A stretch of 64,000 bases of DNA from VXMO01 sp965219405 (GCA_965219405.1 OZ244736.1:186001-250000); one strand, 5' to 3'. Positions 41,190 through 50,857 are shown, numbered from the stretch's first letter. Notes: generated by a model from the sequence alone, not told the origin. A program made the numbers and translations.

Positions 41190-42878
41190 CTATGCGTCAA
41201 GCAGTCCCTCTTGCGGCATCGTCCAGGGCGGCTGCATCTGGCCCCTGAACATCTTGGCGCGCGGCAGTGAAAGGTCGGTTAGCGGCACGTCGATCACGAC
41301 TGGCGCATTGCGGGACAGGGCCTCAGGCAGCAGCGTTTCAAGCTCCTCCGGACTCTTCGCTCTTATTCCCACAGCTCCGAATGATTCCGCAAACTTGACG
41401 ATGTCGGGGTTCATCAGCTCAGTGCCGTACGCTCCGCCGAAGTAGGTATCCAGGTCGCGCGCGACATTGCCGTATGCGTCATCCCGGAAAACCACGGTGA
41501 CGATGTTGATGCCATACTGCACGGCCGTCGCCAACTCGACCGCGTTGAACATGAATCCGCCATCTCCGCTCACACACAGGACAGGCGCATCAGGACGCGC
41601 CACTTTGATGCCCATAGCCGTTGGGAACGCATACCCCAGGTTGAAGGAATAGCCGGAGTCGATGTATGTCTTTGGTCGAATCACTCGGTAGTGGGACCGC
41701 GCATAGTATCCGAACTGCGTAACGTCCCAGGCAATGACAGTTTCCTCAGGTAAGGTATTCCACATCATCTCAAGGATCGGATACTGCGGCTCCTCATCGC
41801 GAATGTCGTAGTAGGCCATGAGCCTCTTCGTCACTTCGACGGCCTCTTCCGGGGACGGGCGATCCTGGGCGCCCGCCTCCGCAAGCAGCGGCAGCAGTGC
41901 CTCAATCGTTGCGCCCGCGTCTCCGTGAAGGGGAATCGTATTCGACTGAACCCGAGTCAACTCCGAATCGTCGATATTGATATTGATCAGTGTGGAGGAT
42001 TCTCCGGCGGGATTGCCCATGGAGAAACGCGCTCCAATCCCTATGACGGCATCGGCGGAAGCCAGAACCTCGTAGATCTGGTTCATCTCATCCATCTCGG
42101 CGCGCGGGCCGAAGCACGAGCCATAGGAAAAGGGGTGGTCATCCGGGATCGTCCCCTTCCCGCCGCTTGAGGTGACGACCGGAATATTAGTCGCCTCTGC
42201 AAGCCGAACGAGCGCATCTTCCGCATTGGACTGCGCCACGCCGCCACCGGCGTAGATGATTGGCAAACGCGAATCCATGATGACCTGCACGGCCCTGCGA
42301 AGGTCGTCTGCGCTCGGCACGATATGCGAAACGGGAGCCGGTTCACGTAGTTGAACGTCTTCACGCTCAACACCCGTTTCCGGTGACATCTCGATGAGGA
42401 CGGGGCGCGGGCGGCCTGTTCGCATCTGTCGAAATGCCTCGGTGACGGCATCCGGCGCCTCGCGAGGTCGCAGCACGTGGCGGCGCCACTTGGTTACAGG
42501 TCGGACCACCTCGGCCTGATCAAGGACCTCATGAACCGCGCCGATCCCCTTGCCAATCTGCGCCCGAGGAATCTGGCCGACAATCGCAAGAACCGGCGAG
42601 GATCGAGCATATGCGGTTGCGAAGGCTGAGGCAGCGTTATAAAGTCCCGCGCCCGGCACGAGGAGTACAACCCCCGGCTTACCTGAAACACGCGCGTATC
42701 CATCCGCCATGTGGGTGGCTCCCTGCTCATGTCGTGTCGTTATCAGCCGAATGGATGGCTCATCTCGCAGGGCGGCCACGATCCCGGACATATGAATGCC
42801 AGGAATTCCGAAAACAACCTCGACGCTCTCTCGAACTAGAGACGCAACAAGGGCTTCGCCGCCGCTCATTCGTGTCAT
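41190..42878 (-). CDS. Thiamine diphosphate-dependent enzyme, acetolactate synthase-like
   Basis: 562 residues with the three domains of the pyruvate-oxidase/acetolactate-synthase superfamily. The N-terminal pyrimidine domain has the ThDP-activating Glu in TRHEQGATHMADGYARVSGK. The central domain shows LPIIYAGGGVAQSNAEDALV. The C-terminal diphosphate domain has GDGGFMFNAVELATAV with the following Asn in FRDDAYGN (Mg-ThDP motif). Could be acetolactate synthase, a benzoylformate/oxalyl-CoA decarboxylase relative or another lyase; no small regulatory subunit gene is nearby. GGAGAGG precedes the ATG at 42878. Confidence 0.87.
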   Translation of the reverse strand: MTRMSGGEALVASLVRESVEVVFGIPGIHMSGIVAALRDEPSIRLITTRHEQGATHMADGYARVSGKPGVVLLVPGAGLYNAASAFATAYARSSPVLAIVGQIPRAQIGKGIGAVHEVLDQAEVVRPVTKWRRHVLRPREAPDAVTEAFRQMRTGRPRPVLIEMSPETGVEREDVQLREPAPVSHIVPSADDLRRAVQVIMDSRLPIIYAGGGVAQSNAEDALVRLAEATNIPVVTSSGGKGTIPDDHPFSYGSCFGPRAEMDEMNQIYEVLASADAVIGIGARFSMGNPAGESSTLININIDDSELTRVQSNTIPLHGDAGATIEALLPLLAEAGAQDRPSPEEAVEVTKRLMAYYDIRDEEPQYPILEMMWNTLPEETVIAWDVTQFGYYARSHYRVIRPKTYIDSGYSFNLGYAFPTAMGIKVARPDAPVLCVSGDGGFMFNAVELATAVQYGINIVTVVFRDDAYGNVARDLDTYFGGAYGTELMNPDIVKFAESFGAVGIRAKSPEELETLLPEALSRNAPVVIDVPLTDLSLPRAKMFRGQMQPPWTMPQEGLLDA

Positions 42879-42991
42879 GGCTTGCCTCTCCCGACCATCC
42901 AGTGTCACATAGACGATTCAACGTGATCCTGGTTCACCTTGTCCGAATAACGTTGATATTTGCACACCTCGCCTGCAGTGGGCAAAAAGTA

Positions 42992-43018
42992 GATAGGGGC
43001 GGCTTGGCCGCCCCTATC
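42992..43018 (-). terminator. Intrinsic terminator after the 43048 dehydrogenase
   Basis: GATAGGGGCGGC and GCCGCCCCTATC, a perfect 12-bp stem with a three-base loop. On the minus strand it is followed by TACTTTTTGCCC. The core nearly repeats the hairpin at 30684. Confidence 0.75.
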
Positions 43019-43047
43019 GTCACGATTCCTGTTGAATGAGCCGGCAG

Positions 43048-44253
43048 CTACCTGGGAAGCCCGAGACCGCGCTGAGCAATCAGGCCGGGCGCGAGGAGAA
43101 TGCCGCCGCCGCCCGCGTAGCCCGTCACCATGGACAACGCATAGTTTGTACCGTACATGCCGTTGTCCGGGGAGCGCTTCTCACCCTGGAGCAGGGCGCG
43201 ATAGGGCCCCATGATGTGCGCCAGGACAGGCCAGAAGTTGAACTTCGCCATCATTGAGGAGTACAGGTTGGCGATCAGGCTCTCAGACTGCGGCACTTCA
43301 CCCTTGGACTGGAGCCAGATGAGGCGCAGCGAGAGCATTCGGCCCGTCTCAACACGGATGCGCAGGTCTGCAAGCTGATGGCGGACGTGCGGATCATTAA
43401 GCACCGGCTCGCCATTGAACTTGAGGTCCTTCGCCATATCGAGGAACTTCTCCAGCACGGCAACGTTCCTGGCGCCAGTGCCGCCCGCACGCTCAAAGTT
43501 GAGCGTGGTCATAGCGGCGTACCAGCCACGGTTGACCTCGCCGATGACCTGCCGCTTCGGAACACGGACCTCGTCCATGAAGACCTCGTTCCAGCGGCGT
43601 CGGCCAAACATGTCATAGAGCGGCCGGAGCGTGATGCCGGGCATCTGCGCGCCGTCATCATCCTTCAACTGCATGATCAGATACGTGATGCCGCGATGCT
43701 TGGGCGCGGACGGGTCCGTGCGTGTCAGCACGTGGTACCAGTTGGCGTAGTGGGAACCGGATGACCAGATCTTTTGGCCGGTGACGACGAAATCATCACC
43801 GTCCTCGACGGCGCGCGTGGTCAGGCTCGCGAGGTCGGTGCCCGCGTTCGGCTCGGAGAAACCCTGCGCCCAGTCAATATCGTTCGTTGCCATCTTGGGG
43901 AGGAACTCATTCTTGATGGACTCTTCGGCGTGGTACATCATCGCGCCGGTGATGTTTGCACTGGGGCTGCCCTGCGGGGCTCCCGCATAGGCGAGCTCGT
44001 CCGCGTAGATGACCTGTCGGGACAACGGAAGGCCCTGCCCGCCGTACTCCTGCGGCCACGCCATCGTCCAATAGCCCTTTTCAACCAGCTTCTTCTGGAA
44101 GATCTTGGTATCCTCGCGGTAATCCGCGCTGTCAAAGTCATAGCCGAAGACGTTGAGATCCGTGTTGTAGTCCTTGGAATCCCATTCCCGTCGGACGAAC
44201 TCTCGTATTTCCTGCCGAAACGCCTCATCTTCCGGCGCAAACGTGAAATCCAT
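43048..44253 (-). CDS. Acyl-CoA dehydrogenase (glycine-loop class)
   Basis: 401 residues (MDFTFAPEDEAFRQEIREF), GGGGAGG upstream of the ATG at 44253. GFSEPNAGTDLASLTTRAV, KIWSSGSHYANWYHVLTRTD, and Glu in MTTLNFERAGGT. C-terminus TGYAGGGGILLAPG before LIAQRGLGLPR, the most divergent of the three glycine-loop members. Upstream 226 bases to the next dehydrogenase hold no gene; TGGTATGCT there could be an extended -10. Confidence 0.9.
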   Translation of the reverse strand: MDFTFAPEDEAFRQEIREFVRREWDSKDYNTDLNVFGYDFDSADYREDTKIFQKKLVEKGYWTMAWPQEYGGQGLPLSRQVIYADELAYAGAPQGSPSANITGAMMYHAEESIKNEFLPKMATNDIDWAQGFSEPNAGTDLASLTTRAVEDGDDFVVTGQKIWSSGSHYANWYHVLTRTDPSAPKHRGITYLIMQLKDDDGAQMPGITLRPLYDMFGRRRWNEVFMDEVRVPKRQVIGEVNRGWYAAMTTLNFERAGGTGARNVAVLEKFLDMAKDLKFNGEPVLNDPHVRHQLADLRIRVETGRMLSLRLIWLQSKGEVPQSESLIANLYSSMMAKFNFWPVLAHIMGPYRALLQGEKRSPDNGMYGTNYALSMVTGYAGGGGILLAPGLIAQRGLGLPR

Positions 44254-44479
44254 TGTTGGCTTGCCTCCCCACCGGCGCGCGCTCGATAGCGCCACCACTT
44301 TTCTAGACCATATAAAACGGCATCATTCCTGTGCGGAATCAACTGTCAGCATACCACGCGAACCATAGTGAAACGGCAGCGGGAACGGGCGAATATGTGT
44401 CGAGCTGGGCTGCGCGCCTCCCCACAGGCGCTCAGACGATTGGCGGTTTTTCTATCCAGGCGGCAATCACGCAGATAAA

Positions 44480-45667
44480 CTACCGCGGCAGGCCGAGAGC
44501 CCGCTGCGCGATGATGTTCTTCTGCACTTCCCGCGTGCCGCCGCCGATGCTCAGACCTGTGGCAAGGATGGAGTTCACACCCATGAATCGGCCGGCGGGC
44601 GCCCACTTGTCCTCCGGGCGCAGCTGGCCGTAGTCGCTCAGAATGGACGCGATTCCCCGATAGATCCCCTGGTGCAGAACATCTCCCCACAGCTTGGTCT
44701 GTGACGACTCTTTCACCGGAATCTCGCCCCGCGTCTGCATCCACGCCACACGGTAGGAGATCATCCGCGCCACTTCAATCTGCAGGCGCATGTCGGCCAA
44801 TATGTGCCTCACGCGCACGTCGTCAAGCAGCGGCTGCCCGTTGACCTTTACCTCCTTCGCATAGTCCATAAACTCCTCAACGGTGCGCAGCATCCGCGCG
44901 GGACCGCCGATGTTGGAGCGCTCAAAAGACAAATGCGTCATCGTGGCATACCAACCGCGGTTGACCTCGCCAACCATGTTGCGCTTGGGAACGCGAACCT
45001 CATCCATGAAGACCTCGCTCCAGCGGCGGCGTCCCAACATGTCATACAGCGGGCGAAGGATGATGCCGGGGGACTTCATGTCGATGATGAGATACGTCAG
45101 GCCGCGATGTTTGGCCGCCTCGGGGTCCGTGCGAACCAGCGCCTGCCCATAGTCAGCCATCTCCGCCATGGACGTCCATATCTTCTGGCCGGTGACGATG
45201 AAATCGTCGCCGTCTTCAACGGCGCGTGTCTGCACGCTGGCAAGGTCTGAGCCCGCGCCGGGCTCGGAGAGCAAGCGGCAGAACTCGATCTCAGCCGTCG
45301 CGTAATGCGGCAGCAGGTCGTCCCGATGCCACTCATTGCCGTGGTACATCAGGACGGGTCCGACGAGGTCGCTTGCGCCGGAAGATGGCGCGCCCCAGTA
45401 GGCCATTTCCTCGCGATAGATCAGTTGGCGGGAGATGGGCGCGCCCATTCCACCAAATTGCTCCGGCCAGTGCAGCGTCCACCAGCCCTTGCCGGCAAGC
45501 TTGAGCTGCCATTCCTTGACCAGATCGATGGCCTCATGGGTATGCAGATCGTAAGAGGCGATGGACGCCCCAACGGAGTCATAGCCCTTCGGGTCCCACT
45601 CGGTGGTGACGAAATCACGCACCTCTTGTCGGAAGGCTTCGTCTTCCTGCGAAAACCTGAAGTCCAT
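44480..45667 (-). CDS. Acyl-CoA dehydrogenase (GGT-EVQ class)
   Basis: 395 residues (MDFRFSQEDEAFRQEVRDF). Variant middle motif LLSEPGAGSDLASVQTRAV in place of GFSEP, KIWTSMAEMADYGQALVRTD, Glu in MTHLSFERSNIG and end GGGTREVQKNIIAQRALGLPR (Ala instead of Gly in the last motif). GGGGAG precedes the ATG. First gene of the cluster in transcription order. Confidence 0.92.
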   Translation of the reverse strand: MDFRFSQEDEAFRQEVRDFVTTEWDPKGYDSVGASIASYDLHTHEAIDLVKEWQLKLAGKGWWTLHWPEQFGGMGAPISRQLIYREEMAYWGAPSSGASDLVGPVLMYHGNEWHRDDLLPHYATAEIEFCRLLSEPGAGSDLASVQTRAVEDGDDFIVTGQKIWTSMAEMADYGQALVRTDPEAAKHRGLTYLIIDMKSPGIILRPLYDMLGRRRWSEVFMDEVRVPKRNMVGEVNRGWYATMTHLSFERSNIGGPARMLRTVEEFMDYAKEVKVNGQPLLDDVRVRHILADMRLQIEVARMISYRVAWMQTRGEIPVKESSQTKLWGDVLHQGIYRGIASILSDYGQLRPEDKWAPAGRFMGVNSILATGLSIGGGTREVQKNIIAQRALGLPR

Positions 45668-45763
45668 TGTGTTACTCCCCGTTCCTAACGAACTCCGCCG
45701 TCTTTCTCTTTGCCGAATATTTGCGGCATAAGCACAATGCGCCGAAGCGCAAGGAAGTCAGAA

Positions 45764-46000
45764 CTACAGGGAAACCGAGAGACAGGTCACAGTGCGCAGA
45801 ATGCCGCCAATCGTGTGAATCCTGCTCGCTACGAGACTACCAATCGTATTCAAGTCTTCCGCTTCAATCGTCGCGATGACGTCATACGGGCCCGTCACCG
45901 CGTCCACGGATGTCATCTCAGGAACGTTCTTGAGTTCATTGACAACGTCCTGCGTCCTGCCAACAGAAGTCTCCACCAAAATGAAAGCACGCGTGGCCAC
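45764..46000 (-). CDS. Stand-alone Lrp/AsnC ligand-binding (RAM) domain protein
   Basis: 78 residues, GTG start with GGGGG five to six bases upstream (the frame stays open to 46012). TRAFILVETSVGRTQDVVNEL, then VTGPYDVIATIEAEDLNTIG, is the alpha-beta sandwich of the Lrp C-terminal domain, with no helix-turn-helix. Such short proteins form rings and bind small ligands, possibly amino acids. A near-consensus promoter lies just upstream. Confidence 0.85.
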   Translation of the reverse strand: MATRAFILVETSVGRTQDVVNELKNVPEMTSVDAVTGPYDVIATIEAEDLNTIGSLVASRIHTIGGILRTVTCLSVSL

Positions 46001-46047
46001 ATTAACCCCCAAAATTCTCTACCCACCAAAGCTGTCAAAGGCGGCTT

Positions 46048-46077
46048 ATTCTAGGCGCGGACGCGAAAGAGTGTCAA
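46048..46077 (-). promoter_or_regulatory. Promoter of the RAM-domain gene
   Basis: TTGACA (46077-46072), an 18-base spacer, TAGAAT (46053-46048). The -35 overlaps the stop codon of the upstream hydrolase. Confidence 0.65.
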
Positions 46078-47036
46078 TTGGCCGACCCGCTCTTGAACCG
46101 TCCATCGAAGTACTCTGTCACGGCGTCCAGGTACTCCTCGGCATGGTCGCTGAATGCCGCGCTGTGTCCGCCGGACGGGAACGATCGTAAACGAGTGTCC
46201 GGGTGCGAGGCCGCCGCCGCGATCCGTTCCGAGTGATCGGCGGCAATCCTGTCGTCGTCCTCCGCGTGCGTGAATAGCATCGGAAAGTCGAGCTCACCGA
46301 CAAATTCCTCGGGTTTCAGCGCTGACAATGCAATCCCGTACCGGGTTCGAGCCACGATCTCCATCCCCGGTTTCAGCACGCTGATCGTCCATTCCGGAAG
46401 GGGTGTTCGATCGGCTACCTCCACTGCGAACAGGTCATCAATACTTGCAAAGGCGCTGTCGATGACGAGAGCTCGAAGCCGCGGCTCCTCTGTGGCCGCC
46501 AGCAAGGAGGCAACCCCTCCCATCGAGAATCCGAGCACGCCGATGCGCGCTGCAGGGATGCCGTACGTCTCCTCAGCAACATCCATCGCCCCCAGCACGT
46601 CGTACCGCTCATAGAATCCCGCAGACATCACCTCGCCATCGGATTCCCCATGCGCACGCAGGTCGAACATCAACATCGAGAAACCCCTGTCACGGAGATC
46701 CCGGATAAGTGGCATGTACAGATCCGGGTCGCGGGCGCGGTTCGAATCAATGCCGTGAACAACGATGATTGCAGATTCGAGGCTTTCGTTCTGCGTAGAC
46801 CGCGGTATCCACCAGCCTTGCAGTGTTATTGGGTCCTCTTCTGCGCGTTCCTCCGGCATACGGGGAGGGAACTCGATGTCCTCGTACGCCATTTCGTAGT
46901 CCAGCGGCGTAATGTCGACAGCCACGCGCTCTGCCACCACGGCCTGCGAGACCATCGTCCAGGACATGACGGCGATGATGGCGACGATGATGCCCAGCGC
47001 CACCATGCCGCCGCGGAGAGCCACGATTGGATTCAT
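46074..47036 (-). CDS. Membrane-anchored alpha/beta hydrolase
   Basis: 320 residues. An N-terminal uncleaved signal anchor (about 8-30) puts the enzyme outside the membrane. The fold shows VVHGIDSNRARDPDL (oxyanion region), nucleophile Ser in GVLGFSMGGVASLLA, Asp in FTHAEDDDRIAADH and His in FPSGGHSAAF. Serine esterase or peptidase of the YqkD/BAAT-like type; substrate unknown. Its start overlaps the moeA stop (ATGA). Confidence 0.85.
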   Translation of the reverse strand: MNPIVALRGGMVALGIIVAIIAVMSWTMVSQAVVAERVAVDITPLDYEMAYEDIEFPPRMPEERAEEDPITLQGWWIPRSTQNESLESAIIVVHGIDSNRARDPDLYMPLIRDLRDRGFSMLMFDLRAHGESDGEVMSAGFYERYDVLGAMDVAEETYGIPAARIGVLGFSMGGVASLLAATEEPRLRALVIDSAFASIDDLFAVEVADRTPLPEWTISVLKPGMEIVARTRYGIALSALKPEEFVGELDFPMLFTHAEDDDRIAADHSERIAAAASHPDTRLRSFPSGGHSAAFSDHAEEYLDAVTEYFDGRFKSGSAN

Positions 47037-48346
47037 TCGCTCGCTTGAGCGCCGGCGCCGGAGATTCCGGTCTCACCCACGAGTTCCACGCGCGTCTCGT
47101 CACCCGCTTCGAGGCGCTTCACGTCCTCCGGGCAGATCGCCAAACCGTTGGCCCGCGCCATCGCCGTCAGGATGTTGGAGCCCTGTGGCCCGGACAGGCG
47201 CGCATGCATCCGGCCGTCGTCACCGCGATACACATGAGCGCGGGCGTACACGCGGCGACCGTCCTCATTCACGATCGGATCATCAAGAACGGCTGTGAGT
47301 GATGGAGAGTCCCACGCCTCGTGCCCCATCATCTTGCGCAGCGCCGGACGTGCCAGCATGTGGAAAACGACCATCGCGCTGACGGGGTTGCCCGGCAGGC
47401 CAAGGTGTGGCACGTCCCGCCCCCACGGCTCCTCCGCCGTCCCCCGCAGGATGCCGAACACCACAGGCTTGCCGGGGCGCATTCGCACCGCCCACACGCG
47501 CACATCACCCAATGATTGCAGCACCTGCTTCACCAGATCGTAGTAGCCGACGGAGACGCCGGCGGAGGTGATCAGGAAATCGGCCTCGCGCGCCTGCTCC
47601 ACATGCTTTCGGACTGAATCCTCCGTGTCGCGGGCAATGCCGAGGGGGCGGGCGATGCCGCCCATCTGCTGAACAAGACCCTGCACAGTGTATGTGTTGA
47701 TGTCATAGATGTGGCCGACGCCTAACTCATCGCCCGGCGCGGCAATCTCGTCGCCGGACGCGAGGATTGCAACGACGGGACGGGGATAGACGGGAACGGT
47801 CGCCATGCCGACGGAGGCCAGCACGCCAAGCCGCGCGGGCGTCAATTCCATCCCCTTCGCCAAAACGACTTCACCCACCTGCACATCCTCACCGGCGGCC
47901 CGGATGGAGGTGCCAACTCGAGGTGAAGCGTAGATTGTTATGGCATCCAGCGGCTGTTCATTCGCTCGACGGCTCTCTTCATCCGTATCTTCAAAGCGGA
48001 CAATGGCATCCGCGCCGGGAGGGACAGGAGCGCCGGTCATGATGCGTACTGTCACCCCCGGAACCACGGCAGGTTCGGGCGGCGATCCTGCCGCAATCTC
48101 GCCAATGACAGGCAACTCAACGGGCGAGTCCTGCCGGGCCGACGCCACGTCCTCCGCTCGCACCGCATACCCATCCATCGCAGAATTCGGGAGCGGCGGG
48201 ATGGAGATTGCGGAGCGTACTTCATCCGCGAGCACGAGACCGTTGGCGTCGGCAAGCGGGACACGCGTGGGCAGCAGTGGCCGAATATCAGCCAAAACGC
48301 GCTCTAGCGCCTCTTCCACCAGGATCATGCCGGTCTGTGTCGTCAT
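47033..48346 (-). CDS. moeA: Molybdopterin molybdenumtransferase
   Basis: 437 residues. Inserts molybdate into adenylated molybdopterin. Visible are PPLPNSAMDGYAVRAEDV near residue 51, the ITSAGVSVGYYDLVKQVL molybdopterin-binding motif, and LGLPGNPVSAMVVFHML. The C-terminal domain IV is complete. No other molybdenum-cofactor gene lies in the window, so it depends on genes elsewhere. It begins 39 bases after pheT. Confidence 0.93.
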   Translation of the reverse strand: MTTQTGMILVEEALERVLADIRPLLPTRVPLADANGLVLADEVRSAISIPPLPNSAMDGYAVRAEDVASARQDSPVELPVIGEIAAGSPPEPAVVPGVTVRIMTGAPVPPGADAIVRFEDTDEESRRANEQPLDAITIYASPRVGTSIRAAGEDVQVGEVVLAKGMELTPARLGVLASVGMATVPVYPRPVVAILASGDEIAAPGDELGVGHIYDINTYTVQGLVQQMGGIARPLGIARDTEDSVRKHVEQAREADFLITSAGVSVGYYDLVKQVLQSLGDVRVWAVRMRPGKPVVFGILRGTAEEPWGRDVPHLGLPGNPVSAMVVFHMLARPALRKMMGHEAWDSPSLTAVLDDPIVNEDGRRVYARAHVYRGDDGRMHARLSGPQGSNILTAMARANGLAICPEDVKRLEAGDETRVELVGETGISGAGAQASE

Positions 48347-48385
48347 CGTTTCAATGCGCCTCTCGTGATGTGGGGCGCGTGACCA

Positions 48386-50848
48386 TCATGCCTGTGAGCG
48401 AAGTGTCGCGCCCGTCTCTCTTTGCAGTTTATCCAGCAACTGCGTCTCAGCGACATCCACTTCAGTATCCGTCAATGTGCGCGTTGGCGACTGCCAGACA
48501 AGAGAAAATGCGAGGGATTTCTTGCCATTCGGCACCTGTGGGCCTTGATACACGTCGACGAGCGCAGACCGCACGACGGAGGGGAAGTTACGGATAATAT
48601 CGCCCACGACGCCCGCCGGCGCCCCCTCATCGATCAGCAGGGAGAGCTCCCGCAGCACGCCCGGGTAGCGAGAGACCGACCGCCACGTCCGCTCGACTTC
48701 GCGGCGGCTCTGAAGGGCCGCGTGGAGATCGATCTCATAGAGGACAACGCGAGGCGCGCGCACATCGAGCGCCGCCAGCGTATCGGGATGTACCTCGCCG
48801 ATGGTCCCAAACGGCCGTCCGCCAACCTCCGGCAGAATGTGGGCTGACCGTCCATGCGCCAGGATGCGGTCATCGGCGGCCTCGTACCGCGCGCGAACGC
48901 CGAGGGCCTCGAGCAAACTTTCCACCAGTCCCTTTGCGTCAAAGAAGTCCAGTTCATCGGAGTCGGTATCGCCGCCGCCGATCCAAGAGCGGTTTGCACG
49001 CATCCCCGCCATTACGCCGCACACATACGTCCGCTCCTCCGGTTGATGCCGCGGGCCATGCGGCAGATATGCCTGCCCGATCTCGAAGAGCCTGTACGAC
49101 TCCCGACTGATGCCGCGCTCGTTATTCGCAAGCGTGCGCAGCAGACTCCCACGCAGCGTGGTTCTCAAATACTCCTGGTCAGGCGACATTCGGTTCCAGA
49201 CGCGTAGCGGATCCTGCGGCGCATCGCCCGGAATGGTGGTCTGCAACAATTCCATCGACACAAGCGGGTAAGAGATGGTCTCTCGGTGGCCCAATCGAAC
49301 GAGGACATCGCGCACATCGTCCTTGATCTGCGTGAGGGGTTCCGGGAGATCAGGCTCTCCCGTGGTCGGCAGCAGTGTGACGGGGACGGCGTCATAGCCC
49401 ACAATCCGCGCCACTTCTTCGATTAGGTCGTCCGGGATTCCGATGTCCGTCCGCCAAAACGGCACAACGGCGTCAATAGTGTATTCCCCGTCCTCCCTGT
49501 CCGTAGCCGTGACCTCAAAACCGAGCGAGCGCAGCGTACGCTCCGAGACCTCACGTCCCGGGTCGCTGCCCATCACCTGTTTCATGCGTTCGGACGTCAT
49601 GGTGACCACCGCCGGCTCCTGCCTGTCCGGCCAATCGTCGGCAATGCCCTTTGCGGCCTTTCCGTCACACAGTTCAACCAGCATCTTGGCCGCGCGGCGG
49701 AGGCCGACGGGCGGAAGTGTTATCGGCAGATTGCGCTCGAAGCGCTGTGAGGCCTCCGTGCCGCGCTTTCCCCCTACCTCGATCCGGCGGCGCTGAACTG
49801 TGCGTCGTGTGCTGGCAAAGCCGAATGACGCGGACTCCAGGATGATGTCCGTCGTGGAATCCGAAACCTCAGAGTTCTCCCCGCCCATGATCCCGCCCAA
49901 ACCGACCGGGCCGCTCTCATCGGCGATGACAAGGTCTTCCGTCGAGAGAACGTGCTGGCGTCCGTCCAGCGTTTCGAGGGGCTCATCCGGCGTGGCGCGG
50001 CGGACGATGAGTTTGCCGCCAGCGATGCTATCCCTATCAAAAGCGTGCAGCGGCTGCCCAATCTCCAACATGACGTAGTTCGTGATGTCAACCACGTTTG
50101 AGATTGGCCGCACGCCGGCGGACTTCAATCGCAGTTGCATCCAATCGGGCGCGGGGCCGATGGTCACGCCTGTGATCAGGGCCGACGTATAGCGCGGCGC
50201 GAACTCCGGCGCGCGCAGGTCAACCAGGTCCTTAGTCGTTATAGGGTCTCCGTCTTCTGCATACTCCAGCGACGGCGTCCTTACCGGATTACCTGTTAGG
50301 GCCCCTACCTCCCAGGCCACACCAAGCATGGAGAGACAGTCCGGCCGGTTAGCTGTCACTTCCACATCGAGAATGACATCTCCTAGGTAATCTTCCAGCG
50401 GCGTGCCTGGGACGGCGTCGTCCGGCAGCACAAGGATGCCCTCGTGGCCATCGCCCAGCCCAAGCTCCCGCTCGGAGCAGATCATGCCCTCAGACACGAC
50501 GCCGCGGATGCGCGCCGATTTGAGCGTCTCCTGATTGCCCGTCTGCGGATTGGTCAGCGTCGCCCCGACGCGGGCGAGCACGATATTCTGTCCGCCCTCC
50601 ACGTTCGGCGCGCCGCAGATAACCTCCAACTCGTCAGACCCCGTGTTGACCGTAGCCAGCTTCAGGCGATCAGCGTTTGGATGTGGGCCGAGACGTTCAA
50701 CATGGCCAACGAGGATATTGTCCCAGTCGCCGCCCACGCGCTCGATTGCGCCGACTTCAAGTCCGGCCATGGTCAGCCGATGCGCCAACTCCTCCGGCGT
50801 CAAATCAAAATCGACGTATTCTCGCAGCCACTTGAGCGACACGCGCAT
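48386..50848 (-). CDS. pheT: Phenylalanyl-tRNA synthetase beta subunit
   Basis: 820 residues, full length. Domains in order: N-terminal MRVSLKWLREYVDFDLTPEELAHRLTMAG split in usual fashion, tRNA-binding EMAP-like domain (VGHVERLGPHPNADRLKLATV), B3/B4 editing domain, B5 domain (DWPDRQEPAVVTMTSERM), the catalytic-like core and a C-terminal FDX-ACB anticodon-binding domain (YPGVLRELSLLIDEGAPAGVV). It is ten bases downstream of a zinc-ribbon gene rather than adjacent to pheS. Confidence 0.95.
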   Translation of the reverse strand: MRVSLKWLREYVDFDLTPEELAHRLTMAGLEVGAIERVGGDWDNILVGHVERLGPHPNADRLKLATVNTGSDELEVICGAPNVEGGQNIVLARVGATLTNPQTGNQETLKSARIRGVVSEGMICSERELGLGDGHEGILVLPDDAVPGTPLEDYLGDVILDVEVTANRPDCLSMLGVAWEVGALTGNPVRTPSLEYAEDGDPITTKDLVDLRAPEFAPRYTSALITGVTIGPAPDWMQLRLKSAGVRPISNVVDITNYVMLEIGQPLHAFDRDSIAGGKLIVRRATPDEPLETLDGRQHVLSTEDLVIADESGPVGLGGIMGGENSEVSDSTTDIILESASFGFASTRRTVQRRRIEVGGKRGTEASQRFERNLPITLPPVGLRRAAKMLVELCDGKAAKGIADDWPDRQEPAVVTMTSERMKQVMGSDPGREVSERTLRSLGFEVTATDREDGEYTIDAVVPFWRTDIGIPDDLIEEVARIVGYDAVPVTLLPTTGEPDLPEPLTQIKDDVRDVLVRLGHRETISYPLVSMELLQTTIPGDAPQDPLRVWNRMSPDQEYLRTTLRGSLLRTLANNERGISRESYRLFEIGQAYLPHGPRHQPEERTYVCGVMAGMRANRSWIGGGDTDSDELDFFDAKGLVESLLEALGVRARYEAADDRILAHGRSAHILPEVGGRPFGTIGEVHPDTLAALDVRAPRVVLYEIDLHAALQSRREVERTWRSVSRYPGVLRELSLLIDEGAPAGVVGDIIRNFPSVVRSALVDVYQGPQVPNGKKSLAFSLVWQSPTRTLTDTEVDVAETQLLDKLQRETGATLRSQA

Positions 50849-50857
50849 CGCGTCGTC

